DNA of 64,000 nt from Leptospira ilyithenensis (GTDB taxonomy: Bacteria > Spirochaetota > Leptospiria > Leptospirales > Leptospiraceae). The stretch spans positions 434,001-498,000 of the forward strand of contig NZ_RQHV01000061.1 of the NCBI RefSeq assembly GCF_004771005.1. The letters are read 5' to 3'. The position numbers and the translations under genes were made by a program. Of the stretch, positions 18,749-28,384 are shown one piece after another (position 1 is the stretch's first letter; each line of letters begins with the position of its first letter). The notes beneath the pieces were generated by a model, which was not told the DNA's origin, ran no database searches, and saw only the letters and a list, made by a program, of their open reading frames with translations.

Positions 18749-20155
18749 TTAGTATGCATTTCTATCAACAACCGCTTTCCATGGAGTGAGTATGATAATT
18801 TTAATATCGAATATCAAACTCCAGTTTTCTATATAATAAATATCCGCTTCAATCCGTTTTTCTATGGAAGTGTCTCCGCGCAGACCCTGCACCTGTGCCC
18901 AACCTGTAATTCCTGCCTTTGCCGCATGTCTTCTCATATATTGATGATGTTCCGTTTGGAATTTTTCAACATAAAACGGTCGTTCCGGTCTCGGACCCAC
19001 GACAGACATATCTCCGAATAACACGTTGAAAAATTGGGGAGTTTCGTCTAACGATAGTTTTCGTAAAATCGCACCGACTCTGGTAACTCTCGGGTCGTCT
19101 TTAGTCGTCCAGAGAGTATCCGAATCCGATTTTTTTTGAACGATCATGGAACGGAATTTCATCATTCCGAATATCCGATTGTCCAACCCGATACGCTCTT
19201 GTTTATAAAAAACAGGTCCGGGACTGCTTAGTTTTACAAGAATACTGATAAGCAGATAAAAAGGACTGAAGAATACGATAAATAACAGAGAGAATGCGAT
19301 ATCAAAACCTCTTTTGATCGCACGATTGTATCCCAGTCGGAGAGGTATGTTTCGTATTGAAATAATGGGAATCCCATCGATGATTTCCGTTCTTCCTTTT
19401 GCAGTGATGATTTCTTCGTAACTTGGGATTACTTTCAAGTCGATCCCGTAGTAATCGGAAGTATCGATTACTTCTTTCAGATAATCCCCTTCTTCATGGG
19501 AAAATGCATAAACAATCAAATCCACTTCATTTGATTTTACATAGTCCTCCAGTTTTTTTACATTTCCGAGGATTTGGTATTCGGATTTTTCTATGTTCAA
19601 AGAAACTTTTCCGGTAAAAAGTCCTTTGACTACATATCCGTAAATAGAATGTTTTTGAATCGAATCGGCGAAATTCTTGGCGGACTTCCCCGTTCCGATC
19701 ACTATCACGGAACGTAAATTATATCCTTTCTTCCTAAGTACACGTAAGATCCCTCTCAATACCAAATGAGCAAGACTGATACTGATGATAGCACCTAGCG
19801 CAAAATAGGTGATAACTAATCTCGAAAAACTTTCTCCACGGATAAAGAACAATAGAGCCAATACGAATACTAAATTTAACCCTACTCCCGAAACGATTCC
19901 GAAAAATTCGTCGGTAAAGGAAAGCCCTCTTCTGGGATGATACAAGTCAATAGATAAGAACGAAATGATTTGAGTAATTGCGAGTACAATCGCTAAAATC
20001 AGATAGCTCGTTCCGTCGATTACCTGTCTTTGGAATTCGGAATCATCCAAAAGATAATAACGGATAAAAAACGAAATTCCAAAACTGAATCCTGCGATGA
20101 ACAGATCGGTAAATAGAAACAATAATTTAAAGGATTGGCTTCTTTCTTTCAGCAT
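18749..20155 (-). CDS. Polyprenyl-phosphate glycosyl-1-phosphate transferase (WcaJ/WbaP type)
   Basis: A 468-residue membrane enzyme that attaches the first sugar-phosphate to undecaprenyl phosphate for surface polysaccharide. Residues about 10-130 form four membrane spans, about 140-250 a CoA-binding/Rossmann-like domain ([16 protein letters not shown]), and 275-468 the bacterial sugar transferase domain. That domain includes [12 protein letters not shown], then [20 protein letters not shown], and [16 protein letters not shown]. The start ATG shares its A with the lptD stop (TAATG). The sugar transferred is unknown. Confidence 0.9.
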   Translation of the reverse strand: MLKERSQSFKLLFLFTDLFIAGFSFGISFFIRYYLLDDSEFQRQVIDGTSYLILAIVLAITQIISFLSIDLYHPRRGLSFTDEFFGIVSGVGLNLVFVLALLFFIRGESFSRLVITYFALGAIISISLAHLVLRGILRVLRKKGYNLRSVIVIGTGKSAKNFADSIQKHSIYGYVVKGLFTGKVSLNIEKSEYQILGNVKKLEDYVKSNEVDLIVYAFSHEEGDYLKEVIDTSDYYGIDLKVIPSYEEIITAKGRTEIIDGIPIISIRNIPLRLGYNRAIKRGFDIAFSLLFIVFFSPFYLLISILVKLSSPGPVFYKQERIGLDNRIFGMMKFRSMIVQKKSDSDTLWTTKDDPRVTRVGAILRKLSLDETPQFFNVLFGDMSVVGPRPERPFYVEKFQTEHHQYMRRHAAKAGITGWAQVQGLRGDTSIEKRIEADIYYIENWSLIFDIKIIILTPWKAVVDRNAY

Positions 20156-23121
20156 TATTGCGACTCCGAGGAAACTCCGGTAGTACTACCATCTAGTGGT
20201 CGTTTTCTGAATCTATACAATCTTATCCTTGTAGCCGTTGACGGTGCTGATTCTCCGAAACTGAAGTTTGTCAGGTTGACTGAAAAATAAACGGATTGAT
20301 CGTAAAATGTTAATTGGTTGTTTCCACTGAGTCCACCCGGCAATGCACGTAAGTTCATACTGTAACCAAGCCTATATTCCCAGTTGTGAAGATCCAATTT
20401 AAAGGTCATCATGAATCTATTTATATTGAAAACCGCCTTTTGCCTTTTGTCCTGCCCTTGTAGTCCGGTTCCCGCTGCGGTATCTTCCCAAATCGTTGTT
20501 TGGTCGTAATTGGTTCCCGTTTGTGATGTATAAAGTTCCGGCGTGGTGGAAAGCGCATAAAACTGCCCTTGCGCAAGTGCGGTTAATCGCCAAGGCTCTG
20601 TTACACGAGAATCAAGTTCCAACTCTATACCAGCATATCTGGAAATTTTTGTATCTGTACGAAAGAAAAAGCGGTAACTATCCAGATAATTGTCTTTATA
20701 AACATGATACCATGTAGAACCGACTTCCAAACTTCGAAATGCACGTACGATCGGCCAGGAAAAACCGCCCATTTTATAAGACAGTGTTAAGTTATTAGAA
20801 AGAGGACGATTTTGAGGAGTATGATGAACATAATCGTTGTTGATAAAAATTCCCGAATAGAAATTTCTCTTACGTTCCAGTAAACTAGGTCTTCTTGTTT
20901 TGAATCCGTCAACGAAGTCGATGAATCCTCCGATTCTCATAACGGTATAATACCATCTTTGCGTGTTTGAAATTCCAGGATTGTATTCGGAAGAAATGTT
21001 TCTCAAGTCACGGATCGTTCGAAGAGATACATCCCAGTCGCTCAGCGCATAACTTTCCAATGCAAATTCAGCTTCATGCTGGCGCACTGTTCCTAAAACC
21101 GGATCTTTTAGTTCCGCCTTTGGTGCGTCAAGTTTTCTGTATGTTGTGCTGAAAAAGATTTCCGGAATACCGATTCTTGCTGTGTGTGCCTGGCGGACAT
21201 ATTGATAGGATTGTTGTTTTAGTATATTTGCATATGCTTTGTTTGTTTGTATGTCAGGACTGTTTGAATCCGTTCCGCTTCCGGGAAATTCAACAGTTTG
21301 TTTTTGTGCTCCCGCATAGATGGATGGAGTGAACGACGCATAAGTTCCGAGAGCGATGGGAGATCTGAATCCTGTTTCCCCGAGCACCATCGTTTGAGTC
21401 CTAAGAACGTAATCTTTGTATTGACCGTTGATATCGGTGGTATTCGTGTAAGGAATCTTTGACTGAGTCGGTGCTCCGTACAACCGGTTGATATTGGTTT
21501 GAAAAGTCAAGTCCCAATAGATCGGACTGTTCCAATAAGGAGTCGCTCCTACTTGTGTTGAATTTCGAATGGTAACACTGGGAAGACCGTCTTGTGCCGC
21601 AAAATACTTGTTTGCCTGCAGTTGGTAGAGCATCGTTCTGCTAAGGCCCATATGAACGCTCAAGTCACCTCTGTTTTCAGTGTAATTCAAAGTCCAGTTT
21701 AATAGGTTTCTTATATTCCCATACCTTACATCTCTTTGTGTAAATAGAGATTGAATCGAATTGGATGGTTCATACCGGTTTCCGAATTCGTAATTGTATC
21801 TGTAATTGCTGTAATTCTCATATATCAGTTGTAAGTTTTTAGTTACATCTTTATTAAAGTCATTTGATTTTGCATTGATCCTGAACTCTCCCTTCCACCA
21901 AGGATCATAATCAACACCCGTATTTCTGTATGGCAGTCCCAGGTTTGGAAATTGTTCTCCCCGATCTACAGTATTTGTGACTGCGGCATTTCCAATTCCG
22001 AAGTTTTTGAATCTGTCTTCGTATACGCTGGTAATCGCGTTCTTTTTGTAATTTGCATAACCCATATTGATATTGTAATTTAAGTTAGGTGATACCTTCC
22101 AAAGTTCCAGGTTGACGGCTTGTCCCGTTTTTTCATAAAGATCGAACCGGAACTTATAACCGTTTGCGAGGAATATGGAGTTGGGATAAGGATCGGACCA
22201 CTGGTAGCTGTTTTGCATAAACCAGCCCTGTGTATTGTTTTTACCCATTTGCACCATCCATCCGTTCCCGGATTCCGAATTGTACAAAAAGGGAAGAAAG
22301 AACATTGGCGTTCCGCCTACCTTATATGTTACCATATATGCCACAACGGATTTGTCGTCATGGATCATAATCTTTTTTGCCTGAAATGATTCGTGAGGAA
22401 GTTCCGCATTACAAGCCGTAAAGTATCCCATTTCCAAAAGATAACGTTTTTCATCCAAACGTTTGAGCTTTTGCCCTATGAAAAAAGAAGGATAAACACT
22501 TAGTTTCGAATTATAAACGACACCTTGGTTCAATTTGATATCGTATAGAAATCTTTCTCCGTTTACTTTTGCCTGACCGTCCCGGTATTCAACTCCACCT
22601 TCAGCATATATCTCCTGCCTGGCCGAATCGATAGATACCGAATCCGCCTCCAATTCTCCGTCCCGGATCTTGAGTTTTACTTTTCCACGTAGAACAAGAA
22701 CCCCGCCTTGGGTCTTATCGATATTGAGCAATTGTCCTTCCGCAGCATTTTGGATTTGAATGGGAGATTCTTTTTTCTTCTGTGCTCCTAAAATACTTTC
22801 CTGGGTGATTTCAGGCGCGAGAGGAGGAACCAAGGCTTCCCTCAAACGTTCCCTTTTTATATAGATAGTTCCTTGGTGATTCAAACCTAAATTACGAAGT
22901 GTGTCGTCAACTTCCCTATCCGTCATTGTATCAACCGATTTCTGGACCAAATTTCTTTGAATGGATTGAGTGGTTGCCTTTCTTTCTTCGTCTTGGGGGT
23001 TTGTTTTGGGACCGGCAAAATCAGGAAATAATAGTTTTAACCCTTCCGTATCTTGCGAATGCAATTGAGGTGAGTAAGTAAATCCCAAGATCAAAAAGAA
23101 AATAAGTAGGTATTGGCGCAC
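20155..23121 (-). CDS. lptD: LPS-assembly outer-membrane protein LptD
   Basis: A 988-residue outer-membrane protein that, with LptE, inserts lipopolysaccharide into the outer leaflet. It has a signal peptide ([14 protein letters not shown], cleavage near HSQ). An OstA/LptA-like beta-jellyroll domain (about 120-230: [34 protein letters not shown]) is followed by a long C-terminal barrel rich in alternating aromatic strands. It is somewhat longer than proteobacterial LptD, as expected for distant lineages. It is the first gene of the minus-strand run and overlaps the sugar-transferase gene by one base (TAATG), a sensible pairing for surface glycolipid assembly. Confidence 0.85.
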   Translation of the reverse strand: MRQYLLIFFLILGFTYSPQLHSQDTEGLKLLFPDFAGPKTNPQDEERKATTQSIQRNLVQKSVDTMTDREVDDTLRNLGLNHQGTIYIKRERLREALVPPLAPEITQESILGAQKKKESPIQIQNAAEGQLLNIDKTQGGVLVLRGKVKLKIRDGELEADSVSIDSARQEIYAEGGVEYRDGQAKVNGERFLYDIKLNQGVVYNSKLSVYPSFFIGQKLKRLDEKRYLLEMGYFTACNAELPHESFQAKKIMIHDDKSVVAYMVTYKVGGTPMFFLPFLYNSESGNGWMVQMGKNNTQGWFMQNSYQWSDPYPNSIFLANGYKFRFDLYEKTGQAVNLELWKVSPNLNYNINMGYANYKKNAITSVYEDRFKNFGIGNAAVTNTVDRGEQFPNLGLPYRNTGVDYDPWWKGEFRINAKSNDFNKDVTKNLQLIYENYSNYRYNYEFGNRYEPSNSIQSLFTQRDVRYGNIRNLLNWTLNYTENRGDLSVHMGLSRTMLYQLQANKYFAAQDGLPSVTIRNSTQVGATPYWNSPIYWDLTFQTNINRLYGAPTQSKIPYTNTTDINGQYKDYVLRTQTMVLGETGFRSPIALGTYASFTPSIYAGAQKQTVEFPGSGTDSNSPDIQTNKAYANILKQQSYQYVRQAHTARIGIPEIFFSTTYRKLDAPKAELKDPVLGTVRQHEAEFALESYALSDWDVSLRTIRDLRNISSEYNPGISNTQRWYYTVMRIGGFIDFVDGFKTRRPSLLERKRNFYSGIFINNDYVHHTPQNRPLSNNLTLSYKMGGFSWPIVRAFRSLEVGSTWYHVYKDNYLDSYRFFFRTDTKISRYAGIELELDSRVTEPWRLTALAQGQFYALSTTPELYTSQTGTNYDQTTIWEDTAAGTGLQGQDKRQKAVFNINRFMMTFKLDLHNWEYRLGYSMNLRALPGGLSGNNQLTFYDQSVYFSVNLTNFSFGESAPSTATRIRLYRFRKRPLDGSTTGVSSESQ

Positions 23122-23329
23122 GAGGAAAGAATGCTTTGGAAGTATAGAACGACGATTTCAACTCTTGCCAAAAAATCAATGGGAAAAGCAAATCCGCAAC
23201 TTTTCTGCCAGTGAAAACCTATAAAATGATCCTGATAAATTTGACAAAAATGCCAGAAAAGGGTTTGCATCCGGGCTCAAAACGGACATAATTTCTATGC
23301 AAAAGTCCGAGACTTTCGGGAGAGTTTTC

Positions 23330-23725
23330 ATGCTCAAAACATATTCAGGGGAAAGAATTCCTGGAACGGTCAATTACCATGTTTATGTTCACGAAGGAAA
23401 AAACAAACGGCCCATTTTCATAGACAACCAGTTAAAATTGGAAGATTTGAGATTCGATTCCGACCTGGGACTTAGAAATGAAATCCTATATCGGATTTGT
23501 CTAGCCATTTTGTTTGATTACTCAGGGGATCTTGAGTTGACAGAGTCTTATTTTCGGGACTTTAAAAAGAATATTGAGCGCTTGCTTTGCGAAGATCATT
23601 GGTTGATTCATTCTGCAAGGATTGAGGTTTTTCTGGGATCCATCTATGAAGATAATGTAACGGAAAGTGATGTGAAAGAGACTGACAAAAAAAATTGGAA
23701 AGGAATTAAATCCAAAGTCATTTGA
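23330..23725 (+). CDS. Small unknown protein, faint DUF6166 resemblance
   Basis: A 131-residue cytoplasmic-looking protein. The pattern SGERIPGTVNYHVYVHEG, then RNEILYRICLAILFDYSGDLELTESYFRDFKKNIER, then a Trp and FLGSIYED, reminds me of the small DUF6166-type fold (strands, then LA-LL-D-G-ELA-FK helices), but this is a weak recollection. The frame starts at ATG 23297; I prefer ATG 23330 because GGGAGAG lies 5 bases before it. It is divergent from lptD and meets the response-regulator gene stop to stop with one base between. Confidence 0.6.
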   Translation: MLKTYSGERIPGTVNYHVYVHEGKNKRPIFIDNQLKLEDLRFDSDLGLRNEILYRICLAILFDYSGDLELTESYFRDFKKNIERLLCEDHWLIHSARIEVFLGSIYEDNVTESDVKETDKKNWKGIKSKVI

Positions 23726-23726
23726 A

Positions 23727-24818
23727 TTAGTTTTTTTCCGAAAGGTAAAATTTGATAATCCAAAGTCCACCGTCTGCCAGTTCTTTCCTTTCCAATTTTC
23801 CTTTATGTTCTTCAATCAGATTGCGGGTGATATCCAAACTATTTTGGTCAGGTATAAGTTTGGAAGGATCTATTTTTCCATTATCAATGATTTGAATTTT
23901 TATGATTTTTTCAACCTCTGTCTCTTCCCATTGGAGTTGGACAGAAATTTTTCTATCAGTGCTTTCGGTATTGTTTAAAATTCTTCCGCGAGCATCTTGC
24001 AATAGATTCAAAAACACCTGTTTTATTTTTTGACTTTGGCAAAAATAAAGAGGAAGTTTTTCCGATTCGATTTCACATTGGATTCCTTCTTTTAAAAAAT
24101 ACTGATGGAGAAAGGATCTGGTCTCCAACATGATTTGATAAAGATCGGAATATGTAAGTATAGTGGAAGTAGTTTGCGAATAAGAGACAAGATTTTTTAT
24201 GATCTTTGCAATCCTCTCCGACTCGCTGCTGATTTTTCTGGCATGTTCCTGAATGGATTTTTGACCGGTTTTAGAGGTTTCTTTTGCAATCAGTTCCGCA
24301 AGGTTTAAAATCGATGTGAGCGGATTGTTGATATCATGGGAAATACTTGCGGCAACAAGGCCGATTGTTTCCCATTTTTGAGTTTCGGATAATTTGTTTT
24401 GAAAATCCTTCAACTGTTTTTGGATGCGTGATTTATAAATCGCCATTTCCACAGATATGTATAAGTCACGACTGTTAAACGGTTTGATCAGATATCCGAA
24501 CGGTTCCGTGGACTTGGCCCGGTCCAAAGTGGAATCATCAGAATACGCGGTCAGGTAAATAATGGGAAGATCTTTTCTTCTTTTTATGATCTTTGCGGCT
24601 TCGATTCCGTCCATTTCTCCGTTTAACATGATATCCATGAGAACCAAATCGAATAACTCGTTGTCAACGCAGTCAATGGCGGCCTGGCCTTCCGATACGT
24701 ATTCGGAAGAGTAACCGAATTGTTTCAGAGTGGAACAGATATTGATGGCAATGATCCGCTCGTCTTCAACAACGAGAACCCTCTTGGGGGAAGTTTGGGA
24801 AACGAGGTCGGTTACCAT
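23727..24818 (-). CDS. Response-regulator receiver fused to a histidine-kinase-like module with a degenerate ATPase
   Basis: A 363-residue cytoplasmic protein. The receiver (about 12-130) is intact: acidic pair VVEDE, phosphoacceptor Asp62 (LVLMDIML), TAYS and Lys112 (IKPF). It is followed by a HisKA dimerisation helix with His161 in SISHDINNPLTS. The ATP-binding part (about 255-358) is eroded: the N-box reads NLLQDARGR instead of NLLxNAxxA, the G1 box is DNGKIDP without the second glycine, and no G2 box is seen. It may therefore act as a phosphorelay intermediate or adaptor rather than an active kinase. It is divergent from the UvrD gene (67 bases). Confidence 0.85.
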   Translation of the reverse strand: MVTDLVSQTSPKRVLVVEDERIIAINICSTLKQFGYSSEYVSEGQAAIDCVDNELFDLVLMDIMLNGEMDGIEAAKIIKRRKDLPIIYLTAYSDDSTLDRAKSTEPFGYLIKPFNSRDLYISVEMAIYKSRIQKQLKDFQNKLSETQKWETIGLVAASISHDINNPLTSILNLAELIAKETSKTGQKSIQEHARKISSESERIAKIIKNLVSYSQTTSTILTYSDLYQIMLETRSFLHQYFLKEGIQCEIESEKLPLYFCQSQKIKQVFLNLLQDARGRILNNTESTDRKISVQLQWEETEVEKIIKIQIIDNGKIDPSKLIPDQNSLDITRNLIEEHKGKLERKELADGGLWIIKFYLSEKN

Positions 24819-24885
24819 AGAATTAAGGGAGCATTTTATCTAAGTCTGATTTTTCTAGTTTGTCAATCGAATCAAAAATAAAAAC

Positions 24886-26910
24886 ATGATACCAGTGAAA
24901 AAAGAGACCACATTGAATTCTGCGCAAAAAGAAGCGGCTCTTTTGACCGGCTTTCCCGTTTTAGTCATTGCAGGAGCGGGTACAGGTAAAACGAACACTT
25001 TAGTACATCGTCTTCTTCATTTAGTTCAGTCGGGAGAGGACCCCAAATCCTTGTTGCTGCTAACATTCACAAGGCGAGCAGCTAAGGAGATGTTACAAAG
25101 AGCTTCCGCTTTACTGGACACCCGGATGAACTCGGTAACGGGGGGAACTTTTCATTCTTTTTGCCATCTTTTTCTTAGAAAATACATTCAGATACTCGGA
25201 TATTCACCCAATTTTTCCATTCTTGACGAAGAAGATGCCATTCAACTAACAGGAATGGCCCGTGATTCAGTTTTGATGCAAAAACAAACCAAACGTTTCC
25301 CAAAAAAAGAAACACTTCATGAGATATTATCATCTTCCTTCAACAACCAAATCTCAATTGAAAAAGTTCTGACAAAAGACTATTCCCAATTTCTTTCGCA
25401 AATCAAAGAGATTCAAACGATCAAAGAAAAATACGAATCCCTGAAAATACAAAATCAATCGGTGGATTTCGACGATTTATTGGGACTTACAAGACAAATA
25501 TTAGTAGAAAATGAGAATATTCGAAAGTATTTATCCGGAGTATACAAACATATTTTAGTGGATGAATATCAGGATACAAATAGAATCCAGGCACATATTG
25601 CCTGTTTACTTGCGAGTATCCACGAAAACATAATGGTCGTGGGAGACGATGCCCAATGTATTTACGGATTCAGAGGGGCGAATGTCCGCAATATTCTGGA
25701 TTTTCCCAAAATATTTCCGAATGCTAAAAAAATAACTTTGGAAGAAAATTACAGAAGTTCCTCTCCTATTTTACATCTTGCAAATTCCGCCTTATCCAAG
25801 TTTGTTGAAAAATATGATAAAAATCTTTTCACAAAGAAAGAGACTCCTTCTAAAAAACCGGTCTATATGAAATTGACCAACGGTGAAAAGGAAGCTGTTT
25901 TCATTTCTGAAAACATTCTGGAACAAAACGAATCCGGAATCGTCTTTAAGGATATTGCCATTCTTGTACGCTCCGGATGGCATGCCAATCTGATCGAGCT
26001 GGAATTGAATCACAAGGGTATACCCTATCGTAAGTTTGGTGGTAGGAAATTTTTGGAACAATCCCATATCAAGGATGTGATTTCCTATCTGAAAGTTCTA
26101 CTCAATGCGAAAGACTGGCTTTCCTGGAATCGCATTTTAAATCTGGAACCCGGGGTTGGACCAAAACAAACGGGTTTGTTTTTAAACCTTTTGCAAAAAG
26201 ATTCTCTTGAATTGGAAAATCTTTTCTGGAAGGAGGATTCTTTTTGGATCGGTTTTCAAAATGAAGCAAAATCAAATATTTCAAAATTATTGGATCGATT
26301 GCTTCAAATTGGCAAAGGCGGGCCGATTTCTCCGCCGAAAGCCTTGGAAAGTATTTTGGAATACTACCTACCTCTTTTGGAACAGATTTACGACGATTCC
26401 AAAAAGAGATCGGATGATTTGGAATCCTTGAATTTGCTCACCAAAGAATATGCCGAGCTTTCCGATTATTTGGGTTTTCTTAGTCTTGAGACAACGGAAT
26501 CTTTGTTAGATTCCCCTGACAAGGACAGGGAAGAAGAAGGATATGTTACGGTTAGTACGGTTCATTCTGCGAAAGGGCTAGAATGGAAAGTAGTATATTT
26601 TGTCCATCTTTTGGAGGGACAGCTTCCTTCGAATTGGATTCGCACTGTGGAAGATCTGGAAGAAGAAAGAAGATTGTTTTATGTGGGGATCACTCGGGCC
26701 AAAGAAGAACTTTATCTCACTGCCCCTCTTCAGCTGGAGAAAAAAAACATTCAATTTCAATCTGTTACACGATTTTTATCCGAATTGGAAAACTTGGATG
26801 AATTGGTGGAAACGAGAGAATATGATAATAAACCTTCCGATGCAATCAAGCCCGAAAATATGCAAAAACAAGGCAGATTTCAGGACATTCAAAATTACTT
26901 TTTGAATTGA
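24886..26910 (+). CDS. UvrD/PcrA/Rep-type superfamily 1 DNA helicase
   Basis: A 674-residue 3'-5' DNA helicase for repair and replication restart. Q-motif and Walker A are LNSAQKEAAL and GAGTGKT (residues 30-36). Motif Ia is LLLTFTRRAAKEM, motif II (Walker B) ILVDEYQDTN, motif III VVGDDAQCIYGFRGA, motif IV LEENYRSS, motif V VSTVHSAKGLEW and motif VI RRLFYVGITRAKEEL. All core motifs are intact. The C-terminal extension is shorter than in canonical UvrD, so it may be closer to Rep. ATG at 24886 follows a gene-free 67 bases shared with the divergent regulator. Confidence 0.93.
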   Translation: MIPVKKETTLNSAQKEAALLTGFPVLVIAGAGTGKTNTLVHRLLHLVQSGEDPKSLLLLTFTRRAAKEMLQRASALLDTRMNSVTGGTFHSFCHLFLRKYIQILGYSPNFSILDEEDAIQLTGMARDSVLMQKQTKRFPKKETLHEILSSSFNNQISIEKVLTKDYSQFLSQIKEIQTIKEKYESLKIQNQSVDFDDLLGLTRQILVENENIRKYLSGVYKHILVDEYQDTNRIQAHIACLLASIHENIMVVGDDAQCIYGFRGANVRNILDFPKIFPNAKKITLEENYRSSSPILHLANSALSKFVEKYDKNLFTKKETPSKKPVYMKLTNGEKEAVFISENILEQNESGIVFKDIAILVRSGWHANLIELELNHKGIPYRKFGGRKFLEQSHIKDVISYLKVLLNAKDWLSWNRILNLEPGVGPKQTGLFLNLLQKDSLELENLFWKEDSFWIGFQNEAKSNISKLLDRLLQIGKGGPISPPKALESILEYYLPLLEQIYDDSKKRSDDLESLNLLTKEYAELSDYLGFLSLETTESLLDSPDKDREEEGYVTVSTVHSAKGLEWKVVYFVHLLEGQLPSNWIRTVEDLEEERRLFYVGITRAKEELYLTAPLQLEKKNIQFQSVTRFLSELENLDELVETREYDNKPSDAIKPENMQKQGRFQDIQNYFLN

Positions 26911-26957
26911 TTTTCTATTTTTTTTTAAGTTCAATATTGGATAGTTCGGAGGTTTTC

Positions 26958-27524
26958 ATGAAATCACTCTTTTGGAAGAGGACATTATCACTACTTATTT
27001 TCGGTTCTTTTTTTTATTTCATTTCTTGTTCTTCCACTCCCAAAGAGGGAGAGGCAAACAAAGAAGGTACGGAACAATCCAGCCGAAGTGTTGAAAACAT
27101 AGACGTACAAGATCCAAATAAACAAGATTCTAATGAAAAGAAATTCGGTTGTGTGGAGGGAGATTGCGTTAACGGAATCGGAAAATATATCTATGAGAAC
27201 GGTGATATTTACCAAGGTTCTTTCAAAAATGATCAAAGAGAAGGACAAGGTAATTTTGTTTATACCGACGGAGAAAAATTCTCAGGCATTTACAAAGAAG
27301 ACAAAAGATCCGGTCCCGGGGAATACCAATTCAAAAATGGAGACAAATACATCGGAGAGTTTAAGGACGGAGGGATCAACGGAAAAGGAACTTATAGTTT
27401 CAAAGACGGCAAATCATTGAACGGGGATTTTTCGAATGATGGAATGGAAGGAACAGGAACTCTGATCGAGGACGGAAAACCTCGCAACTGCAAAATACAA
27501 GCCAGAAAACTTCTTTGTGAATAA
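26958..27524 (+). CDS. MORN-repeat lipoprotein
   Basis: A 188-residue protein starting at ATG 26958, with CGGAGG 5 bases upstream. An upstream in-frame start would overlap the helicase stop and spoil the signal peptide. The lipoprotein signal ends FISC (Cys24). After a polar linker, about residues 65-170 hold four to five MORN repeats (YENGDIYQGSFKNDQREGQG, YTDGEKFSGIYKEDKRSG, FKNGDKYIGEFKDGGINGKG and a partial repeat). MORN repeats form beta-hairpin sheets, and exported bacterial ones are of unknown function. A bidirectional terminator follows. Confidence 0.88.
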   Translation: MKSLFWKRTLSLLIFGSFFYFISCSSTPKEGEANKEGTEQSSRSVENIDVQDPNKQDSNEKKFGCVEGDCVNGIGKYIYENGDIYQGSFKNDQREGQGNFVYTDGEKFSGIYKEDKRSGPGEYQFKNGDKYIGEFKDGGINGKGTYSFKDGKSLNGDFSNDGMEGTGTLIEDGKPRNCKIQARKLLCE

Positions 27525-27541
27525 ACTAAGATCCCTTAGAA

Positions 27542-27567
27542 CCTTTCCCGAAGATGCTCGGGAAAGG
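27542..27567. terminator. Bidirectional terminator hairpin between convergent genes
   Basis: CCTTTCCCGA (27542-27551) and TCGGGAAAGG (27558-27567) form a perfect 10-bp stem with a 6-base loop, midway between the MORN gene stop (27524) and the M48 gene stop (27575). The stem is GC-rich by local standards. There is no long T-run on either side, but position and stability make a shared terminator the natural reading. Confidence 0.75.
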
Positions 27568-27574
27568 GAATCAT

Positions 27575-28354
27575 TTACAATTTACAATTAGGTTGTTTTC
27601 CGTTCGACTTTGCTATCTGGTATTTCTGCAAAGATTCTGACATTTTTTCATTCAGTTGTTTGATTCTGGTTTCATCGGAAGGATGAGTGGAAAGAAATTC
27701 ATTTGTTTTGCTTCCACCGAGAGCACTCATATTTTTCCATAAGGTAACGCTTTCCCTCGGATCAAAGCCTGCTTTCGACATGATATCAAGTCCTACGATA
27801 TCCGCTTCCGATTCATGCGTTCTCGAAAACGGCAACAAAACTCCATACTGCATTCCCGCTCCAAGCACACCAGCAGCCTGCTCCTTACCCAATGCCTTGA
27901 CAATAGATTGTGCCCCGCCTGCAATTTGGTTTTGAGAAACTCTTTCATTGCCATGTCTTGCGATCACATGACCGATTTCATGTCCTAAAACTGCTGCTAG
28001 TTGGTCTACAGTTTTTGCCACTGGTAAAATACCTGTGTGCACCCCGATTTTTCCACCCGGCAATGCGAATGCATTCGGTGTACTGTCCCGAAAGACCACG
28101 ACTTCCCATGATTCCACCCCAGTCTCGTCTTCCGTAACTTGTAATTCCGCATTTACAATGCAGTTTACATAACGATTGACTGCTTCGCCGGTATCGATGG
28201 GAGTTTTCTTTTTCATTTCTTCAAATGCTTGCACTCCCATCGTGTTCATGTCGGGGTCTTTGACAAGTAACAGTTGTTTTCTTCCAGTGGGCGAGGTTTG
28301 GCAGCCCAACACAAAAACGACAGTAGCGGAATAAAATAAGCTCTTATAATTCAT
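27575..28354 (-). CDS. M48-family metalloprotease, predicted lipoprotein
   Basis: A 259-residue exported zinc protease, similar to BepA/LoiP-type M48 enzymes that serve outer-membrane quality control. The lipobox is VLGC (Cys18). The zinc motif HEIGH (residues 125-129) is followed by the third ligand Glu183 in HESEADIVGLDIM. NAFALPGGKIGVHTG, the usual strand and glycine loop before the active site, is present. The C-terminus has LSTHPSDETRIKQL, a family hallmark. It lacks the TPR tail of longer BepA proteins. It lies 30 bases downstream of the EAL-protein start on the same strand. Confidence 0.93.
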   Translation of the reverse strand: MNYKSLFYSATVVFVLGCQTSPTGRKQLLLVKDPDMNTMGVQAFEEMKKKTPIDTGEAVNRYVNCIVNAELQVTEDETGVESWEVVVFRDSTPNAFALPGGKIGVHTGILPVAKTVDQLAAVLGHEIGHVIARHGNERVSQNQIAGGAQSIVKALGKEQAAGVLGAGMQYGVLLPFSRTHESEADIVGLDIMSKAGFDPRESVTLWKNMSALGGSKTNEFLSTHPSDETRIKQLNEKMSESLQKYQIAKSNGKQPNCKL

Positions 28355-28384
28355 ATTCTCTCTTCTTTATTTTGTTTTTAAAAA

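Noticed and set aside
23256..23285. Sigma-54-like promoter near TGCCAG ... TTTGCA
   Set aside because: The -24 element lacks the GG of TGGCAC, and the spacing is uncertain.
26870..26910. PIP- or clamp-binding-like tail (QDIQNYFLN) of the UvrD-type helicase
   Set aside because: It does not match either the QxxIxxFF or the bacterial QL(S/D)LF pattern closely enough.
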